Positions 5,523-6,802 of a DNA stretch of 6,802 nt are shown here, piece after piece. Within the stretch, counting starts at the first letter, position 1, and each line of letters starts with the position of its first letter. This stretch comes from Frankia sp. (GTDB lineage: Bacteria > Actinomycetota > Actinomycetes > Frankiales > Frankiaceae). Where the stretch lies: positions 1 to 6,802 of the forward strand of contig JADGHD010000272.1 in assembly GCA_019689615.1 (NCBI GenBank), written 5' to 3'. The translations under genes and the position numbers were made by a program. The notes under the pieces are model-generated. The model worked only from the letters and a program-made list of their open reading frames with translations, was not told the DNA's origin and made no database searches.

Positions 5523-6802
5523 GCAGCCCGCCCGGCCGCCGGCCCCGGACGCGGGGGTGGTGGACCTGCCGGAGCGGCCAGAGGTGCTGCGCTCCCGGCG
5601 GGTGGTGACCCCCGAGGGCGTCCGCCCGGCCGCGGTGCACATCGCCGGCGGCCGGATCGTCGCGGTCACCGGCCCGGACGAGGCCGGCCCGGACGCGGCC
5701 GTGACCGATCTCGGTGACCTCGCCCTGCTGCCCGGCGCCGTCGACACCCACGTCCACGTCAACGAGCCCGGCCGGACGCACTGGGAGGGGTTCGCCACCG
5801 CGACCAGGGCGGCCGCCGCCGGCGGGGTGACGACGATCATCGACATGCCGCTGAACTCCGTCCCGCCGACGACCTCGCTGGCCGCGCTCGAGGCCAAGCG
5901 GGCGGCCGCGGCCGGGCAGGTCAGCGTGGACGTCGGGTTCTGGGGCGGCATCATCGGCGCCGACGCCACCAGCGTGCGCGACCTGGCCGAGCTGCACGAC
6001 GCCGGGGTGTTCGGGTTCAAGGCGTTCCTCGCCCCGTCCGGCGTCGACGAGTTCCCGCACGTCTCGCTGGAGCAGCTGGCCGCCGCCGCCCGGCACACCG
6101 CCCGGCTCGGCGCGCTCACCGTCGTGCACGCCGAGTCCCCGTCGGTGCTGGACAAGGCGCCGGCCGCGGCCGGCCGGTCGTTCGCCAGCTGGCTGCGCTC
6201 GCGCCCGCCGGCCGCCGAGACCGAGGCCGTCGCCGCGCTCGCCGCGCTGGCCGGCGCCACCGGCGCCCGGCTGCACGTGCTGCACCTGTCGGCCGCGGCC
6301 GCGCTCGACGACGTGCTCGTCGCCCGCGACGCCGGGCTGGGGCTGACCGTCGAGACCTGCCCGCACTACCTGACGTTCACCGCCGAGGAGGTCCCGGACG
6401 GGGCGACCGAGTTCAAGTGCGCGCCGCCGATCCGGGAGCGGGCCAACCAGGACCTGCTCTGGGCCGGCCTCGCCGAGGGCCTGTTCGTGGGCGTCGTCTC
6501 CGACCACTCGCCGGCCAGCCCCGACGTCAAGGCGATCGACACCGGCGACTTCGGCGCAGCCTGGGGCGGGATCGCCTCGGTGCAGCTCGGCCTGTCCGCC
6601 GTGTGGACCGGCGCGCGTCGCCGCGGGCACGGGCTCGCCGAGCTGGCCCGCTGGGTGGCCACCGGCCCGGCCGATCACGCCGGGCTCGCCGGCAAAGGGC
6701 GGATCGCCCCCGGCGCCGACGCCGACCTGGTCGTCTTCGACCCGGAGGCCTCGGCAGTGGTGGACGCCACGCGGCTGGCCCCCCCCCCCCCCCCCAACCC
6801 CA
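5515..6802 (+). CDS. allB: Allantoinase; 3' end cut by window edge
   Basis: Allantoinase hydrolyses allantoin to allantoate in the cytoplasm, following urate oxidation. It is a cyclic amidohydrolase with a binuclear metal centre. All expected ligands are visible: H79-V-H81 in DTHVHVNEPGRTHWEGF, K169 (the lysine that becomes carboxylated) in FGFKAFLAPSG, H205 in VVHAES, H257 in HVLHLS and D330 in VVSDHSP. The N-terminal residues 15-75 and KGRIAPGADADLVVFD near 400 form the small beta-sandwich of amidohydrolases. About 429 codons are present, and a family member of roughly 440-460 aa would end just beyond the window. ATG 5515 has AAGGGAG 7 nt upstream and overlaps the Mo-subunit stop by 8 bp. 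The final codons fall in a 17-base run of C and read as prolines, unlike the HRNP-type sequence expected there, so the last few residues are doubtful. Dihydropyrimidinase or dihydroorotase are less likely given these motifs and the context. Confidence 0.94.
   Translation, partial: MPEQPARPPAPDAGVVDLPERPEVLRSRRVVTPEGVRPAAVHIAGGRIVAVTGPDEAGPDAAVTDLGDLALLPGAVDTHVHVNEPGRTHWEGFATATRAAAAGGVTTIIDMPLNSVPPTTSLAALEAKRAAAAGQVSVDVGFWGGIIGADATSVRDLAELHDAGVFGFKAFLAPSGVDEFPHVSLEQLAAAARHTARLGALTVVHAESPSVLDKAPAAAGRSFASWLRSRPPAAETEAVAALAALAGATGARLHVLHLSAAAALDDVLVARDAGLGLTVETCPHYLTFTAEEVPDGATEFKCAPPIRERANQDLLWAGLAEGLFVGVVSDHSPASPDVKAIDTGDFGAAWGGIASVQLGLSAVWTGARRRGHGLAELARWVATGPADHAGLAGKGRIAPGADADLVVFDPEASAVVDATRLAPPPPPNP
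6779..6795 (+). repeat. Homopolymer run of 17 C inside the allantoinase coding region
   Basis: Seventeen consecutive C residues are followed by AACCCCA and then the window end. No other homopolymer of this length occurs in the window. It sits where allantoinases usually carry a conserved stretch before their C-terminus, so a sequencing or assembly error at a contig end is the simplest explanation. A genuine slippery tract cannot be excluded. Confidence 0.85.

Noticed and set aside
2979..6260. A 1093-codon open frame on the minus strand, opposite the Mo subunit and allantoinase
   Set aside because: The plus strand encodes full, motif-rich conserved proteins here. The antisense frame is rich in Arg, Gly, His and Val and shows no domain. 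Long antisense frames are expected where third codon positions are nearly all G or C.
5515..6802. Dihydropyrimidinase or dihydroorotase in place of allantoinase
   Set aside because: The DTHVHVNEPGRTHWEGF, FGFKAFL and VVSDHSP motifs fit allantoinase best, and the upstream xanthine dehydrogenase supports ureide catabolism.

Overview
The window is very GC-rich (roughly 70-75% by eye), with G or C at almost every third codon position, long spurious antisense reading frames, GTG starts and tightly overlapping genes. This points to a high-GC actinomycete. A Frankia-like or related soil actinobacterium is my guess, but nothing here fixes the genus.

Layout, left to right. (1) Positions 1-1101, minus strand: a Rieske [2Fe-2S] non-heme iron oxygenase large subunit, cut by the left edge near its C-terminus. 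(2) Positions 1102-1459: a divergent intergenic region of about 358 bp that should hold the promoters for both directions. It contains a repeated 7-mer and two small inverted repeats. (3) Positions 1460-5522, plus strand: three overlapping genes for a molybdenum hydroxylase of the xanthine dehydrogenase type, in the order FAD subunit, [2Fe-2S] subunit, Mo-cofactor subunit. (4) Positions 5515-6802, plus strand: allantoinase, overlapping the Mo subunit by 8 bp and running off the right edge in a 17-base run of C.

Together the plus-strand genes form a purine/ureide catabolic operon. Xanthine dehydrogenase oxidises hypoxanthine and xanthine to urate, and allantoinase opens the allantoin ring to allantoate. 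The steps between urate and allantoin (urate oxidase, 5-hydroxyisourate hydrolase, OHCU decarboxylase) and allantoate breakdown are not in the window. The divergent Rieske oxygenase is the least expected member. Its position suggests a role in purine or N-heterocycle oxidation, perhaps like HpxD of Klebsiella, but its substrate cannot be read from the sequence.

No RNA genes, mobile elements, CRISPR arrays or convincing terminators were seen. The most interesting points are the Rieske oxygenase paired with a purine operon, the low-complexity tails on both ends of the [2Fe-2S] subunit, a possible loss of the arginine equivalent to bovine XDH Arg880, and the suspicious poly-C end of the allantoinase gene.
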